Notes: generated by a model from the sequence alone, not told the origin. Shown: positions 1 to 6,824, numbered from the stretch's first letter. The stretch is 17,888 nt of DNA from Burkholderia sp. (GCF_018375725.1 NZ_JAHACR010000060.1:1-17888); one strand, 5' to 3'. Numbers and translations: made by a program.

Positions 1-1
1 C

Positions 2-874
2 GTCGACCTGATCTATTTCACGATGGTCACGGTCGCAACGGTCGGTTATGGCGACATCGTGCCCGTCACCGAACGGGCGCGCCTGATCGATGCTTTCTTC
101 ATCGTGCCGATCCGCATCGGCATCTGGTTCATCTTCCTGGGCACGGCGTATCAGTTCGTGATCCAGCGTGTCGTCGAGGAATTCCGCATGAAACGCCTGC
201 AAAAACAACTGAACCATCACATCGTCGTGTGCGGCTATGGACTCAGCGGCTCGATCACCGTGCGCGAGCTGCTCGAAAGCGGCGTCGATCCGGACACGAT
301 CATCGTGCTCGATCCCCGTCAGGAGGCGGTCGAAGCGGCGACCGCACTTGGCGTGACCGGGCTGCTGGGCGATCCCACGCAGGAGGACTTGCTGCAGTAT
401 GCGCAGGTGCGCCAGGCAAAGGCCGTGATCATCTCGGTGACCGACGATCCGACCGCGATCCTGCTGACGCTGACCGTGCGCAGCCTCGCGCCGGATACGA
501 AGATCGCCGTGCGCATTCAGGAGAACATCTACCAGCGGCAGTTGCGCCAGGCCGGCGCGGACGTGATCGTGTCGTCGACGAAGATCGGCGCGCTGCTGCT
601 TGCCGATGCGGTCAACAGCCGCTACATCGTGCCGTTCGTCAACGAAATGTTGTCGACCCGCGGGCGCGCCACGCTCGTCGAACGGCCGGCATCCCGGCGC
701 GAGATCGGCTGCATGTCGAACGAGGTGCCGGGCGCGGTCGTGGTCGGCCTGGAGCGCGGTGGAAAAGTCGCGTCGTTCTACGAGCAGCCGCCGTGCCGGA
801 TCGAGGCCGGCGATACGCTGGTCGTGATCCAGTCGGCAAGGATTCCCGAACCGAGCGCCGACAGCCTGTGCTGA
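2..874 (+). CDS. Potassium channel with RCK (TrkA-N/TrkA-C) domain, 5' end outside the window
   Basis: This is the C-terminal 290 residues of a voltage-gated-like K+ channel with a cytoplasmic gating domain. The reading frame is open to the window edge, so the ATG at 23 is internal. The selectivity filter TVGYGD lies at local residues 13-18 and is followed by a hydrophobic last membrane helix (about 28-52). A TrkA-N/RCK nucleotide-binding domain follows, with the Rossmann glycine motif GYGLSG and the matching strand end VLD about 25 residues later. A TrkA-C type domain (about 225-285) closes the protein. The family forms tetrameric inner-membrane K+ channels gated by ligand binding to the RCK ring. 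Two-TM and six-TM versions cannot be told apart because the N-terminus is missing. The channel identity is firm; the physiological role is inferred only from the family. Confidence 0.93.
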   Translation, partial: VDLIYFTMVTVATVGYGDIVPVTERARLIDAFFIVPIRIGIWFIFLGTAYQFVIQRVVEEFRMKRLQKQLNHHIVVCGYGLSGSITVRELLESGVDPDTIIVLDPRQEAVEAATALGVTGLLGDPTQEDLLQYAQVRQAKAVIISVTDDPTAILLTLTVRSLAPDTKIAVRIQENIYQRQLRQAGADVIVSSTKIGALLLADAVNSRYIVPFVNEMLSTRGRATLVERPASRREIGCMSNEVPGAVVVGLERGGKVASFYEQPPCRIEAGDTLVVIQSARIPEPSADSLC

Positions 875-883
875 GCCCAGGGC

Positions 884-899
884 TGGCAGCGCACTTGCC
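884..899 (+). promoter_or_regulatory. Candidate sigma-54 (-24/-12) promoter for the small lipoprotein gene
   Basis: The 16 bases TGGCAGCGCACTTGCC match the consensus TGGCAC-N5-TTGCA with correct GG-to-GC spacing. The two mismatches are the C of the -24 box and the last base of the -12 box. A transcript would start near 911, giving a leader of about 100 nt that contains the hairpin at 972-995. A sigma-54 gene lies 2.2 kb downstream. No activator (enhancer-binding protein) site was identified. Confidence 0.42.
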
Positions 900-971
900 G
901 GCGGCGGTCTGACGGCTGGCGGGTTCGGTGTCAGCGATGCGGGATCGCGTGCCGCCATGTCGAGGCATGGC

Positions 972-995
972 GATTGCTCCGAACCGGGAGCAATC
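972..995 (+). promoter_or_regulatory. Perfect 9-bp inverted repeat just upstream of a ribosome binding site
   Basis: GATTGCTCC (972-980) and GGAGCAATC (987-995) are exact reverse complements around a 6-nt loop. The repeat ends 5 nt before the Shine-Dalgarno sequence (GGGAGG, 1000-1005) of the lipoprotein gene. It could be a dyad operator or a 5' UTR hairpin affecting translation or mRNA stability. The sequence alone does not choose between these. Confidence 0.5.
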
Positions 996-1009
996 ATGCG
1001 GGAGGTGTT

Positions 1010-1285
1010 ATGCAACGCGATCCGATCCGAAACGTATGGCGAGCGATGCTCGCCGGCATCCTCGTCGCGGGTGTCGCGACGAGTACAGGGTGTTCGAAGC
1101 AGGACAACAGCACATCGTCGCCGAGCAGTCCGGGCTCGACGAGCAGCATGGCGCCGCCTGCACCGCCGCCAGCGGCGGGTGCGATGCGCGGCAGCGCCGG
1201 CGCGACGCCGGGCGGCATGGAGGGCGGCGCATCCGCGCCGCAGGGCGCCGCGGCACCGCCGTCGTCGGGTTCGAGCGGCGGCTAG
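1010..1285 (+). CDS. Small Pro/Ala/Gly/Ser-rich putative lipoprotein
   Basis: The product is 91 residues. The ATG at 1010 is chosen because a good ribosome binding site (GGGAGG, 1000-1005) precedes it by 4-5 nt; an in-frame ATG at 974 has none and would add 12 residues before the signal sequence. The N-terminus has basic residues, then the hydrophobic stretch MLAGILVAGVA, then STGC-SKQ, which looks like a lipoprotein cleavage site. The -3 residue is Ser rather than the usual Leu, so the lipobox is weak. The mature part is low complexity (Ser, Gly, Pro, Ala, repeated Met-Gly patches) with no recognisable domain. It probably sits in the envelope. Its function is unknown. A sigma-54-like element and a hairpin lie upstream. 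Confidence 0.72.
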   Translation: MQRDPIRNVWRAMLAGILVAGVATSTGCSKQDNSTSSPSSPGSTSSMAPPAPPPAAGAMRGSAGATPGGMEGGASAPQGAAAPPSSGSSGG

Positions 1286-1339
1286 CGACGGCTGGCGGCG
1301 ACGAGCGGCGGGCGTTGCGTGAGGGGCTGAGCGGGGTGC

Positions 1340-1376
1340 GCAGCGTGCGCGATCGAAGGCGATCGCGGCACGCTGC
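1340..1376 (+). terminator. Long hairpin (16-bp stem, one bulged G) after the lipoprotein gene
   Basis: Bases 1340-1355 pair with 1360-1376 around the loop AAGG, with a single unpaired G at 1367. The stem is far stronger than chance and begins 54 nt after the stop codon. No T-tract follows on either strand, so it is not a classical intrinsic terminator. It may act as a transcript 3' end or mRNA stabiliser. Confidence 0.5.
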
Positions 1377-1466
1377 CCATACGCCGACGTCCATGGGTGG
1401 CGTCGCAGCGCTGGCCTGTCCCGCCGTCGCGAAAAAATTTCAATCGCTTGTAGAAAGAGAGCGTCG

Positions 1467-1841
1467 ATGCCGGGCGGCATGCCCATGCCGGCCCCGGCCT
1501 CGCGTTTTCCGGTGACCTGCATATGGAGTCCGATCGTTCACATTTCGAGCCGGTCACTCCTTCCGTCGGCGTGCCAGCTGTTGTGCAACGACTCCGATGT
1601 ATCGCGCGTTGCCGCGGTGTTCGGCACCCCGAGCATCGTATTGGCTGACGAAAGCGGCGCCGCGCGCCGGGCGTCGCACGATCGCGAGCGGCATCGCGTG
1701 CTGGCCGATGATCCGTCGTGCCTGTCAGGCGTGTCCGACGCATGCGCGGACGATCACCTCTGCGTCCGGGCGATCGGTGTCGACGTCGTGATCGATCTTG
1801 CGGGCAGGCTGCTCGCGATGGAGTCCCATCATGTCCTGTAA
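1467..1841 (+). pseudogene. C-terminal remnant of a GT9 (heptosyltransferase-like) glycosyltransferase
   Basis: From about residue 25 the 124-codon frame reads like the end of a family 9 glycosyltransferase. It has a CNDSDVSRVAAVFGTPSIVL segment, which corresponds to the family's NDSG-x-x-H-x-AAA-LG-x-P nucleotide-sugar site with Gly and His replaced. A Cys-rich tail (DPSC ... DDHLCVRAIGVD) follows, as in many GT9 proteins of this genus. Full-length enzymes are about 350 residues, and the missing two thirds are not found in any frame between 1286 and 1466. The first 20 residues look non-native, so the frame is best read as a deletion remnant. Its TAA (1839-1841) overlaps the ATG of the next glycosyltransferase gene, and its last codons carry that gene's ribosome binding site. 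The GT9 call is by motif recognition; the truncation is inferred from length. Confidence 0.6.
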
Positions 1842-2781
1842 GCGCTTGCGTGTGTTGACGTGGCAAGTGCACGGCAATTATCTGTATTACCTCTCCCAGG
1901 TTCCGCACGAATTTTTCATGGTGACGAAGCGGAACAATCCGCCGGGCTATGCAGGCCGCGTCGGCTATCGGCCCTGGGGCGACAACGTGCACGAAGTGCG
2001 TTGCGAATGCGTGGCGGACACGACATTCGACTGCGTGCTCTATCAGCATTGCCGTCAGTACCGGCACGATCGGACCCACTTGCTGACCGCCGAGCAGCGC
2101 GCGCTGCCGGCGCTGTTCATCGAGCACGACCCGCCATGCGCGCATCCGACCGACTCGCTGCATCCGGTGCAGGATCCGAACGTCCTGCTCGTGCATGTGA
2201 CGCCGTTCAACGCGCTGATGTGGGACAGCGGCATCACGCCGACGCGCGTGATCGAGCACGGCGTGCTGATCCCGGATGACGTGTGCTACCGCGGCATGTT
2301 GCCGAAGGGTGTGACGGTCGTGAACCACCTGTCGCGACGCGGCAGGCGATTCGGCGCGGACCTGTACGAAACCGTGTGCCGTCGTGCGCCGGTCGATCTC
2401 GTCGGTCGGGATTCGGCCGAACTCGGCGGCATCGGCGAGGTGCCGAGTGGCGAGCTGGCGCATTTCATGTCGCATTACCGCTTCTACTTCAACCCGACGC
2501 GCTATGCGAGCCTCGGCCTGGCCGTGATCGAGGCGATGATGATCGGCCTGCCGGTGATCGCGCTCGCGACGACCGAGATCGCGCAGCTGGTGCGCAGCGG
2601 CAGAAACGGGGTCGCCGATACGCGGCCGGACGTGTTGATCGATGCGATGCACATGCTGATCAAGGATCCGTTGCTTGCCCGCGAATGGGGTGAGGCGGCG
2701 CAACGGGATGTGCGCGAGCGGTTCGGCATTGACCGGTTCGTGCACGACTGGGATGCTGCCCTGCGCGATGTCGTGATGTGA
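1831..2781 (+). CDS. Glycosyltransferase, GT4-like (GT-B fold)
   Basis: The protein is 316 residues. The ATG at 1831 is preferred because GGAG (1819-1822) sits 8 nt upstream. The C-terminal half carries the Glycosyl_transferases group 1 signature: FNPTRYASLGLAVIEAMM, then GLPVIAL, then TTEIAQLV. This is the donor-sugar-binding region of retaining GT-B enzymes. The first Glu of the usual E-x7-E motif is Ala here (A-S-L-G-L-A-V-I-E), a variant also typical of a subgroup with SLGLAV-x-EAM. The N-terminal domain is short. There is no signal peptide or membrane helix, so it is cytoplasmic. It overlaps the GT9 remnant by 11 nt, which suggests the two were once translationally coupled, probably for lipopolysaccharide, capsule or protein glycosylation. 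Acceptor and sugar are unknown. Confidence 0.85.
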   Translation: MSCKRLRVLTWQVHGNYLYYLSQVPHEFFMVTKRNNPPGYAGRVGYRPWGDNVHEVRCECVADTTFDCVLYQHCRQYRHDRTHLLTAEQRALPALFIEHDPPCAHPTDSLHPVQDPNVLLVHVTPFNALMWDSGITPTRVIEHGVLIPDDVCYRGMLPKGVTVVNHLSRRGRRFGADLYETVCRRAPVDLVGRDSAELGGIGEVPSGELAHFMSHYRFYFNPTRYASLGLAVIEAMMIGLPVIALATTEIAQLVRSGRNGVADTRPDVLIDAMHMLIKDPLLAREWGEAAQRDVRERFGIDRFVHDWDAALRDVVM

Positions 2782-2959
2782 CTGTGCCGCACCGTCAGCG
2801 GTTTATCGCCGTCGCGCGCATGTTGAAAGATTTGCACCGGTCGATGTAGCTATTGCAACGAGCGCGTGGCCGTTCCAGCCGACAGGCTGCTTGTCGACTT
2901 CCCGGCCGAAGGGCATCCGGCGACCGTGACGTCCGCTGCATTCTAACCATGCGATACCG

Positions 2960-2991
2960 CGCAACAGCGGTGTGCGCTGAAACCTGTTGCG
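2960..2991. repeat. Inverted repeat in the 367-bp gap before rpoN
   Basis: CGCAACAG (2960-2967) and CTGTTGCG (2984-2991) form an exact 8-bp dyad with a 16-nt spacer. The surrounding gap (2782-3148) holds no convincing gene. Apart from this dyad and the -24/-12 element at 3094-3109, nothing in it is recognised. The dyad lies about 100 bp upstream of that element, the distance range where sigma-54 activators bind. A role as an activator site is conjecture. Confidence 0.3.
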
Positions 2992-3093
2992 GCCGAACTC
3001 GCCGGGAGGATGGCGCAGCGCAGCCCGGCCGCCTGCGCCGGAGATTTTCATATCGACTGGCTTGAACGACGTGCGTCGCGTGCACGGCACGGA

Positions 3094-3109
3094 TGGCATG
3101 GATGTTGCG
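3094..3109 (+). promoter_or_regulatory. Candidate sigma-54 promoter directly upstream of rpoN
   Basis: TGGCATGGATGTTGCG fits TGGCAC-N5-TTGCA with exact spacing; only the last base of each box differs. The predicted start near 3121 leaves a leader of about 28 nt that carries the ribosome binding site of rpoN. This would make the sigma-54 gene self-transcribed, as described for some duplicated rpoN genes in rhizobia. No sigma-70 promoter was evident in the gap. Confidence 0.5.
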
Positions 3110-3148
3110 CGCTACGTGAGCAAGAAGCACGGGAATGAGGAGGGCGCG

Positions 3149-4594
3149 ATGTCCGTCATGCTTTCGCTCCAGATGCGTCAGCATCTGGCGCTCACGCCGC
3201 GGCTTCAGCAGTCGCTGCGCCTGTTGCAGTTGTCGTCGCTCGAATTTCAGCAGACGTTGCAGCAGGCGCTCGATCAGAATCCGTTTCTGGAGGACGGGGA
3301 CAACAACGGCGATGCGGCCGCAGGCGAGACGTCGGCGATGTCCTGGACATCCGCGCCCGCAGACGCCGCCGCCGACGGTGAGCCGGCGTCCGACGATACG
3401 CGTCCGCCGGACGAAGTCGCGTACACGGCCGAGCCCGCTGCACGCGGGCCGGCACGCGACCGGTCCGCGTCGCCGGACACGTCGCCCGGGGAATGGAACG
3501 CGGCCGAACCGTCGCTGCGGATGCAGCTGCGCGATGCGCTGCGTCTCTATCCGCTCAATCGTCGCGATCGCGCGGCCGCTCAATTGATCATCGACGCGCT
3601 CGACGACGACGGTTATCTGCGTCAGGCTTTGGGCGATCTCGTGCGGGTGGCCGATCCGGCACCGCTGATCGGCGAGCAGGATCTCGGCGTGGCGTTGCGG
3701 CTCGTTCAGGCGATGGATCGGCCGGGAATCGCCGCGCGCTCGCTGTCCGAATGCCTGTTGCTGCAGCTCGACGCGATGCCGGCCGGCACGCCGGCGATCG
3801 CCTGCGCGAAGGCGATTGCGCGCGACCATCTGGAACGTCTGGCGCGTCGCGAGACGGCCGAGATGCAGCGCCGCCTCGGCTGCGGCGCGCGGACGCTGCA
3901 CGCCGCATGCGCACTCGTGCGCGGGCTGGATCCGCGTCCCGGCAACCACTATGGCAGCGCGCACGGCGATTATGTCGTGCCGGACGTGATCGTGCGTCAG
4001 GTGCGCGGCGAATGGGTCGTGACGATCAATCCGGCGGTGATGCCGCGCGCGCGGCTTCACCAGCGATACGCGGAATTGTTCGCGCGCTCGAACGGCGAGC
4101 GCGATTCGCCGCTCGGTCAGCAGTTGCAGGAAGCGCGCTGGCTGATCCGCAATGCGCAAAAGCGTTTCGATACGATCCAGCGCGTCGGCGCATGCATCGT
4201 CGCGCACCAGCAGGATTTCTTCCGGTATGGCGAGATTGCGCTGAAGCCGCTCATGCTGCGCGATATTGCCGATGCGCTCGAACTGCATGAGTCGACGGTA
4301 TCCCGCGCGACCGGCAACAAGTACATGGCCACGCCGTTCGGCACGTTCGAATTCAGGCATTTTTTCCCGCGCCGGCTGGCGTCGGCCGGCAAGGGCTTGT
4401 GCTCGGCGGCGGCGGCGAAAGTGCTGATCCGCGAAATGATCGCCGCGGAGGCGCATGCGGAACCGCTGTCGGACGTGGTGCTCGCGCAGCGGCTCGCAGG
4501 CCGCGGAATATGCATCGCACGGCGCACCGTCACCAAGTATCGGCAGGCGATGAAGATTCCGGCTGCCGTCATGCGAGGAACCGGGCCGGGATGA
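3149..4594 (+). CDS. rpoN: RNA polymerase sigma-54 factor
   Basis: The protein is 481 residues, the usual RpoN length. The ATG at 3149 has GAGGAGGG (3137-3144) just upstream and gives the family N-terminus. Region I (residues about 1-48) is Gln/Leu-rich and ends in QNPFLED; it binds the AAA+ activator. Region II (about 50-115) is an acidic Ala/Pro/Asp-rich linker. The core-binding domain occupies about 120-310. The DNA-binding part holds a helix-turn-helix (about 370-395, with HESTVSR and NKYM) and the RpoN box ARRTVTKYRQ at 457-466, which reads the -24 element. All hallmark segments are present, so it should be active. The usual neighbours of the main chromosomal copy (lptB, hpf, ptsN) are absent, so this is probably the second rpoN of the genome. 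A -24/-12 element lies 39 bp upstream of the start. Confidence 0.97.
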   Translation: MSVMLSLQMRQHLALTPRLQQSLRLLQLSSLEFQQTLQQALDQNPFLEDGDNNGDAAAGETSAMSWTSAPADAAADGEPASDDTRPPDEVAYTAEPAARGPARDRSASPDTSPGEWNAAEPSLRMQLRDALRLYPLNRRDRAAAQLIIDALDDDGYLRQALGDLVRVADPAPLIGEQDLGVALRLVQAMDRPGIAARSLSECLLLQLDAMPAGTPAIACAKAIARDHLERLARRETAEMQRRLGCGARTLHAACALVRGLDPRPGNHYGSAHGDYVVPDVIVRQVRGEWVVTINPAVMPRARLHQRYAELFARSNGERDSPLGQQLQEARWLIRNAQKRFDTIQRVGACIVAHQQDFFRYGEIALKPLMLRDIADALELHESTVSRATGNKYMATPFGTFEFRHFFPRRLASAGKGLCSAAAAKVLIREMIAAEAHAEPLSDVVLAQRLAGRGICIARRTVTKYRQAMKIPAAVMRGTGPG

Positions 4595-4646
4595 ACGGCC
4601 CCGGGCGCACGTCGCATTCGATGCGCGCCACCGAAAGGAGCAGATC

Positions 4647-4835
4647 ATGCCAGCCAAATCCCAGGCGCAGCAACGCGCCGCAGGCGCGGCGCTGTCCGCG
4701 AAGCGCGGCCGCACGAAAGCAAAGAACCTCAAGCCGCCGTCGAAATCGATGTACGAGTCGATGAGCGAGAAGCAACTCGAGGAGATGGCGTCGACGCCGA
4801 CGCGCGGCAAGCCGAAACACCGACGCGATAGCTGA
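4647..4835 (+). CDS. DUF3008 family small basic protein
   Basis: The protein is 62 residues and begins MPAKSQAQQRAAGAALSAKR, the characteristic opening of DUF3008. It continues with a Lys-rich linker, the SKSMYESMSEKQLEEMAST segment and a basic tail (KPKHRRDS). A strong ribosome binding site (GAAAGGAGC, about 4633-4641) precedes the ATG. It is very hydrophilic and basic, with no membrane segment, so it may interact with nucleic acid; this is not shown. Members are short orphan proteins common in proteobacteria and of unknown role. It lies 52 nt after rpoN on the same strand and could be cotranscribed with it. Confidence 0.9.
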   Translation: MPAKSQAQQRAAGAALSAKRGRTKAKNLKPPSKSMYESMSEKQLEEMASTPTRGKPKHRRDS

Positions 4836-4998
4836 GCGCCTTCGTCCGGAATAGCAGGCCATGCTTCGACACGCGATCGTGCCGGCAAGCTGGCGTTCGG
4901 CCTCGATGGCGGGACGCTGCATGGGGACTGGGTACGGGTGCGAACCGGCAGTCGCGGCACGGCGCACGCGCCACGGCTGCTCATCGGGATACGCGAAG

Positions 4999-5039
4999 AA
5001 AAAAACGGGCGCGGGCGGCGTATCAGCCGACACCCGCGC
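4999..5039 (-). terminator. Rho-independent terminator on the minus strand, for the phasin transcript
   Basis: Read on the minus strand, GCGCGGG (5039-5033), a 3-nt bulge and CGGC pair with GCCG and CCCGCGC around the loop TGATAC. CCG and seven T residues (4999-5005) follow. It ends the minus-strand unit whose last gene stops at 5175, leaving a 3' UTR of about 170 nt. The rest of the gap (4836-4998) between the convergent genes shows no gene. Confidence 0.75.
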
Positions 5040-5076
5040 TCGAATCGCGTGCTCGATCAGCCACGCGACGCCGACC

Positions 5077-5111
5077 GGATCGACCTGGTCCCCCCACGGG
5101 CAGGTCGATCC
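5077..5111. repeat. Perfect 11-bp inverted repeat in the phasin 3' region
   Basis: GGATCGACCTG (5077-5087) and CAGGTCGATCC (5101-5111) are exact reverse complements around a 13-nt loop containing a run of six C. It lies between the phasin stop and its terminator, so it would be a stem-loop in the 3' UTR or in an sRNA derived from it. Confidence 0.6.
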
Positions 5112-5134
5112 TGCTCAACGCTGTTGATATCCGG

Positions 5135-5161
5135 CCGGCATGCCAGGTGCCGGCATGCCGG
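5135..5161. repeat. Perfect 10-bp inverted repeat just after the phasin gene
   Basis: CCGGCATGCC (5135-5144) pairs with GGCATGCCGG (5152-5161) around a 7-nt loop; each arm contains the palindrome GGCATGCC. It begins 13 nt after the phasin stop codon on the minus strand. No T-run follows, so it is more likely an mRNA-protecting stem or factor-dependent end than an intrinsic terminator. Confidence 0.6.
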
Positions 5162-5174
5162 AACGACCGGAAAA

Positions 5175-5729
5175 TTATCGCTTTGCTGTTTGCGGCGCCT
5201 GCCCGACCGTGTGCCTGGCGCCCTTCGACGCAGCGGCAACGACCATGTCGAGGTTGCTTCGCGCGACTTCAACCGCTTGCTGGCCTGTCTTCCCCAGCGT
5301 CTGATAGAGCGCATGGGTGGCGGTGATCGCGGAACTCCATGCAGCGATGGCCGCCTCGGAGCCCGACGGTCCATGTTTGGACGCATCCTCGACGAGCGTC
5401 TGGAGCCGGCGGACATACACATCGCTTTCCGTCTGGGCGGCCTTGAGCACTTCGGCCTGGGCAGACGACACGATTCCCCAGAATTCGGTGCTGTAGGACT
5501 GAATCTGCTCGGCAATGGGCGCTGCGCCGACGCTCTGGATCGCGACCCAGTCACCGGGCTTTTCCGCTGCGTCCTGCGCCATCTCCAGCGCGTTTTTCAT
5601 GGCCGATCGTGTGAACCGCGCGTTGAGTTCGGCCAGCTTGCCGATTCCTTCGATCATCGTGCCGGCGAAACCGAAGGCAGTCTCGAGATTGGCGCGCCGC
5701 GCGCTTGAAACGAATTCCTGGGATTGCAT
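5175..5729 (-). CDS. Phasin family protein
   Basis: The protein is 184 residues, starting MQSQEFVSSARRANLET. It is almost entirely amphipathic helix, rich in Ala, Glu and Gln, without membrane segments. Features of the phasin family are the opening F-x-x-A-R-x-ANLET-x-FG, then EGIGKLAELN, and the downstream SYSTEFWGIVSSAQAEV segment. Phasins coat polyhydroxyalkanoate granules and control their number and size. The ATG at 5729 has AGGAG 10 nt upstream; a TTG at 5735, 4 nt from the same site, is an alternative start adding two residues. Its 3' side carries three hairpins, the last being a terminator. The 129-bp gap to the upstream small gene may hold its own promoter, but no clear box was seen. 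No PHA synthase gene lies in the window. Confidence 0.9.
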   Translation of the reverse strand: MQSQEFVSSARRANLETAFGFAGTMIEGIGKLAELNARFTRSAMKNALEMAQDAAEKPGDWVAIQSVGAAPIAEQIQSYSTEFWGIVSSAQAEVLKAAQTESDVYVRRLQTLVEDASKHGPSGSEAAIAAWSSAITATHALYQTLGKTGQQAVEVARSNLDMVVAAASKGARHTVGQAPQTAKR

Positions 5730-5858
5730 GGTCAATCATCTCCTGAATTGAATGAACCGCTTCGGATGGGCATCGACTCGACGCGACTGCACCGGGTTGC
5801 GTCAGCCCATCGCGCGCCGTGACATGGCCATCACGTCCATTGGATTGATCCGGGGCGT

Positions 5859-6056
5859 CTAGTGTCTGCGTGTCATCGCCTGAAGCAGGCTTTCACCGTC
5901 GGTCGTGACCCGTGGACGATGTCGGCCGGAACCGAGGTTCTCGAGTACGACGAGCTGCTGCTCCAGTAGTGTGTCGAGTTCCTCGCGGCCCAGGTCGATT
6001 TGATCGGGCGAAGCCTTGACCAGCATGAGCACGGAAAACTCGTGGGGGCTTAACAT
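5859..6056 (-). CDS. 65-residue protein with winged-helix-like C-terminus
   Basis: The start codon is ATG at 6056, preceded by AGGAG at 6064-6068, whose first bases are the stop codon of the upstream frame. The sequence begins MLSPHEFSVLMLVK. The part from about residue 25 (LDTLLEQQLVVLENLGSGRHRPRVTTDGESLLQAM, here split by eye into helix, basic turn and closing helix) resembles the recognition helix and wing of MarR-type regulators. It is far too short for a full MarR protein. It could be a small DNA-binding or protein-binding adaptor. No named family is recognised. It probably belongs to one transcription unit with the frameshifted gene upstream and perhaps the phasin downstream. Confidence 0.75.
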   Translation of the reverse strand: MLSPHEFSVLMLVKASPDQIDLGREELDTLLEQQLVVLENLGSGRHRPRVTTDGESLLQAMTRRH

Positions 6057-6065
6057 CGTTGTCTC

Positions 6066-6543
6066 CTAAATGGGGAATCGGCTGGCACTGCCGATTCGGT
6101 TCATGTGCGCCGCGACGACATCGAGTTGCAGGGGTTTTGTTGTCAGGGCGTCGGCGGCGCTCAATCCCGCTGCATGCGTGCGATATGGCTGAAGAGACCC
6201 GTGACGACAGTGAGCTTCGGACTTCGGCGGGGGGGGCGGCGATTCGATCCTGCGGCCAATGGGTATTGCCACGCACGATTTCACTCGCGGTCGAAACCAT
6301 ACTCAAATGAAAAAGGGTGACGCTGATTTCGATGGGCGTTTCAGAGAGCATGGCGGCGATGTCATCCATTCGCAGCGGACCGGATCCGACAATGTCGACC
6401 GTCATGGTCTCGGTGTTCGTCCAGCGGTCGACGTTCGTGCTCCAGCGATAAATCCTCGCACCGTTCCGTCTGAGCGCTTGCCATACGGGGATGACCCGCA
6501 ACTGGCCTATGGCAGCGCGGAACGACAGCCGTTGAACGAGCAT
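6066..6543 (-). pseudogene. Hypothetical protein gene apparently frameshifted at a G8/C8 tract
   Basis: A convincing N-terminal part starts at ATG 6543 (AAGGT 7-11 nt upstream) with MLVQRLSFRAAIGQLRV and runs for about 100 residues to QDRIAAPP. There the frame enters a run of eight C (minus strand, 6236-6229) and becomes non-protein-like, running on through the next gene. Removing one C (8 to 7) joins it to another frame that reads LSAADALTTKPLQLDVVAAH and ends in TAG at 6068-6066, exactly at the ribosome binding site of the next gene. The restored product would be about 158 residues with no recognised domain. The tract may be a true mutation, a phase-variable switch or a sequencing error. 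The call rests on frame quality and on the neat junction with the next gene. Confidence 0.55.
6229..6236. repeat. Homopolymer tract of eight G
   Basis: Eight consecutive G lie within an otherwise mixed-sequence gene, exactly where coding quality switches frame on the minus strand. Tracts of this length are prone to slippage and to base-calling error. Confidence 0.85.
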
Positions 6544-6824
6544 GGTGGCTACCTTCTGGATTAACTGCGTCGGTCGAGAGCGGATGGTAGCCAGCATATG
6601 GAAGGGGGCTGGGAAAGTACATCGTCGGTGCATGTCCGTATATCCGGCTTTATGGACAGCCGCGCCGATCCTGGGCCGCAGCAGGCCCGTCGGTGTTGGC
6701 GGGCCGAACATGCCGTGCAACGGCGGCCCGTTTCGCCGCCTGTCGGCATGCATGGGAAATCGACTGGCGAATATGTCCGGCACATCCATGGATACACTGG
6801 AATCGCGGGCAAACTGGAGCCGAA

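Noticed and set aside
1282..2745. Open frame of 487 codons on the minus strand
   Set aside because: It is antisense to the glycosyltransferase gene and its GT9 remnant, is His/Arg-rich and has no motif.
2795..4984. Open frame of 729 codons on the minus strand
   Set aside because: It is antisense to rpoN and the DUF3008 gene, has shadow composition and no recognisable motif.
5893..6789. A single 298-codon minus-strand gene covering the frameshifted gene and the small gene
   Set aside because: Residues after the C8 tract are low-quality and overlap a well-supported small gene in another frame. The upstream extension beyond ATG 6543 also lacks protein-like sequence.
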